Source: an uncultured Bacteroidales bacterium (lineage in GTDB: Bacteria; Bacteroidota; Bacteroidia; Bacteroidales; Bacteroidaceae). From it: 7,301 bases of DNA. The stretch is taken from assembly GCA_937896105.1 (NCBI GenBank), contig CALBKR010000403.1:1-7301 (forward strand), given 5' to 3'. A program made the position numbers and the translations under genes. How positions within the stretch are numbered: position 1 is the first letter of the stretch; every line of letters begins with the position of its first letter. The notes below the pieces were generated by a model. The model saw only the letters and a list, made by a program, of their open reading frames with translations, did no database searches and had not been told where the DNA came from. Positions 5,950 through 7,301 of the stretch are shown here, in pieces.

Positions 5950-5978
5950 TTTGGGTATATGTCTATTTATTAATTTTG
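5950..5978 (+). promoter_or_regulatory. Probable promoter of the pspC-like gene
   Basis: TTTG at 5950-5953 and TAATTTTG at 5971-5978 match the -33 and -7 elements of Bacteroidetes primary promoters; the 17-nt spacer is slightly short of the usual ~19. Transcription would begin near 5984, giving a leader of about 25 nt before the ATG at 6009. This is the best two-part promoter in the window. Confidence 0.6.
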
Positions 5979-6008
5979 CGACTGTTTCTGAAATGTAAAT
6001 TTGAAGAT

Positions 6009-6245
6009 ATGGGAAAACTGATTCGTTCTGCAGACAAGAAAATTGCCGGTGTTTGCGCAGGTGTTGCCGAGCATTTCGGCTGGAATACTAGGAATGTGCG
6101 TCTTGTTTGGGTAATATGCACTCTGCTTGGTGTTGGAGCACCAGTAATTTTTTACCTGCTCTTGTGGTTCCTGATGCCTGCGGCAGGTTCACAGAAGATG
6201 AGCTACGAGGAGCGTATGGAGAAACGTCTCGGCAGGAAACAATAA
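6009..6245 (+). CDS. Small PspC-domain membrane protein
   Basis: This 78-residue protein is nearly all PspC domain. It starts MGKLIRSADKKIAGVCAGVAEHFGWN, the typical pattern KxxxGVCxGxAxxFxW, followed by a hydrophobic stretch at about 30-56 (VRLVWVICTLLG...FYLLLWFLMPA) and a short charged tail. PspC family members sit in the inner membrane; the E. coli protein helps switch on the phage-shock envelope stress response, but stand-alone short versions such as this are common and mostly uncharacterised. The frame is open upstream to an ATG at 5883, but those 42 residues overlap the promoter and are not PspC-like, so I take the ATG at 6009. It is a single-gene unit, divergent from the methyltransferase run and convergent with miaB. 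No other psp genes are present. Confidence 0.88.
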   Translation: MGKLIRSADKKIAGVCAGVAEHFGWNTRNVRLVWVICTLLGVGAPVIFYLLLWFLMPAAGSQKMSYEERMEKRLGRKQ

Positions 6246-6259
6246 TCATAAAGCAATTA

Positions 6260-6302
6260 AAACCAATGAAGGCGATGCGGTGTGCATCGCCTTCATTGGT
6301 TT
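6260..6302. terminator. Bidirectional terminator between the pspC-like gene and miaB
   Basis: AAACCAATGAAGGCGATGC (6260-6278) pairs perfectly with its reverse complement at 6284-6302, giving a 19-bp stem with a 5-nt loop (GGTGT). On the minus strand it is followed by TTTTAATT, a reasonable U-tract for miaB. On the plus strand the tail is GGTTTCAG, so termination of the pspC-like transcript may lean more on the stem. The last stem base is also the last base of the miaB stop codon. Confidence 0.88.
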
Positions 6303-7301
6303 CAGTCAACTATCTCGCCAAGCAGTGTCGCTGCTGTCGAGCCATTTATCTTCACTTTGACGAAATCGCCAATCTTGTATCCCTTTCTGTCAAATACCGC
6401 AGTGCGGTTCTGTTCTGTGCGGCCATAGAACTGCTCCTTTGAGCGTTTGGATATACCTTCTATAAGCACTTCGTATGTCTTGCCGATACATTCGCGGTTG
6501 TTGTTTGCCGAGCACTCCTGCTGCAGTGCGATAATCTCGTTCAGTCGGCGCACCTTTTCACTATCCTCGATGTCGTCCTTCATATGTCTGCTGGCGAATG
6601 TCCCGGGGCGTTCCGAGTATTTGAACATAAATGCGGCATCGTATGAGCAGTATCTCATCAGCGAGAGTGTCTCCTGGTGGTCGGCTTCGCTTTCGCCGCA
6701 GAAGCCGGCGATTATGTCGGTCGATATTCCGCAGTCGGGGACTATGCGTCGTATGGCTTCGATTCGGTCGAGGTACCATTCGCGTGTGTATTTGCGGTTC
6801 ATAGCCTTGAGCATAGTGTTGCTGCCGCTCTGCACCGGCAGGTGTATGCTCTTGCACACATTGGGCTCTTCGGCAATCACGCGCAGCGTGTCGTCGCTCA
6901 TATCCTTGGGGTGCGATGTGGTGAACCTTATGCGTGTCTGCGGCGCGTGCTGTGCAACGCGGCGCAACAGTTGCGGGAAGGTTACATCTTCGCCATTTTC
7001 CCCGATGAAATGGTAGGAATTTACATTTTGGCCAAGCAGTATAATCTCCTTGAATCCCTTTGCAACAAGGTCGTCGACCTCGTTTATTATGCTCTGTATG
7101 TCGCGGCTCCTCTCTCGTCCGCGTGTGTAGGGGACCACGCAGTAGTGGCAGAAATTGTTGCATCCGCGCATAATTGAGATATACCCCGACACCTTGCCGC
7201 TGCAGATGCGCATAGGTATCACATCACGGTATGTCTCGGTGGTCGACAGTTCGATGTTCATTGCCGCGTGCCCGAGCTCGGCCTGTGCAATGAGTTCGGG
7301 G
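6302..7301 (-). CDS. miaB: tRNA-2-methylthio-N6-dimethylallyladenosine synthase, C-terminal part, cut by the window edge
   Basis: MiaB is a radical-SAM enzyme that adds a methylthio group to i6A at position 37 of tRNAs reading U-starting codons. The 332 residues visible lack roughly the first quarter (most of the N-terminal MTTase domain with its own Fe-S cysteines). The fragment reads PELIAQAELGHAAMNIELST, then enters the radical-SAM core with the Cx3Cx2C motif in MRGCNNFCHYC, encoded at 7139-7162, and PYTRGRERSRD just after. Further core blocks are LLGQNVNSY, FTTSHPKDM, HLPVQSGSNTML, STDIIAGFCGE and AAFMFKYSERPGT. The last ~60 residues form the TRAM RNA-binding domain (from GKTYEVLIEG to LLGEIVD). 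An ATG at 7261 is internal, not the start: the frame is open and family-like to the window edge. The gene converges with the pspC-like gene on a shared terminator. Confidence 0.96.
   Translation of the reverse strand, partial: PELIAQAELGHAAMNIELSTTETYRDVIPMRICSGKVSGYISIMRGCNNFCHYCVVPYTRGRERSRDIQSIINEVDDLVAKGFKEIILLGQNVNSYHFIGENGEDVTFPQLLRRVAQHAPQTRIRFTTSHPKDMSDDTLRVIAEEPNVCKSIHLPVQSGSNTMLKAMNRKYTREWYLDRIEAIRRIVPDCGISTDIIAGFCGESEADHQETLSLMRYCSYDAAFMFKYSERPGTFASRHMKDDIEDSEKVRRLNEIIALQQECSANNNRECIGKTYEVLIEGISKRSKEQFYGRTEQNRTAVFDRKGYKIGDFVKVKINGSTAATLLGEIVD

Noticed and set aside
2277..5973. Plus-strand frames of 150-220 codons opposite truB, ftsX and the methyltransferase
   Set aside because: Products are Cys/His-rich or low-pattern sequences typical of reversed coding DNA; the minus-strand genes explain the region fully.
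5883..6008. N-terminal extension of the PspC protein from an ATG at 5883
   Set aside because: It covers the promoter elements at 5950-5978 and the added residues do not match the PspC family; the domain begins at the ATG at 6009.
6561..7163. Minus-strand frame of 200 codons inside miaB in another phase
   Set aside because: It overlaps the radical-SAM core of miaB in a different frame and reads as Arg/His-rich noise.

Overview
The window is ordinary chromosomal housekeeping DNA from a member of the Bacteroidales (Bacteroidetes). Three things point there: the protein sequences (DUF3098, a short TruB without a PUA tail, a MetK beginning [17 protein letters not shown]), promoters of the TTTG / TAnnTTTG type used by the Bacteroidetes primary sigma factor, and almost no Shine-Dalgarno sequences. 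I cannot name genus or species. I see no mobile element, CRISPR array, tRNA or rRNA.

Layout, left to right. (1) Bases 1-522, minus strand: the N-terminal 97 codons of metK (SAM synthetase), preceded by a leader of about 210 nt. The leader carries its own promoter and a sequence that strongly resembles a SAM-II riboswitch aptamer. (2) Bases 581-5874, minus strand: a tight operon-like run transcribed right to left, in the order class I methyltransferase with zinc ribbon, ftsX, DUF3098 membrane protein, uppP, truB, queA, folK. Several junctions overlap or nearly touch (ATGA at methyltransferase/ftsX, TAATG at uppP/truB). (3) Bases 5818-6008: a divergent intergenic region with a promoter for each direction and a 13-bp direct repeat. 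(4) Bases 6009-6245, plus strand: a small PspC-domain membrane protein. (5) Bases 6260-6302: a perfect 19-bp stem terminator shared by the convergent pspC-like gene and miaB. (6) Bases 6302-7301, minus strand: the C-terminal three quarters of miaB.

How the genes fit together. The long run mixes envelope and division functions (FtsX, recycling of the undecaprenyl carrier by UppP, a small membrane protein) with tRNA modification (TruB, QueA) and folate synthesis (FolK). MiaB adds a third tRNA-modification enzyme. MetK makes SAM, while QueA, MiaB and the methyltransferase use it.

No dramatic new system is visible. The part most worth attention is the metK leader: a SAM-II-like pseudoknot far upstream of the homology-supported start, with an in-frame ATG inside the pseudoknot and a reading frame open all the way into metK.
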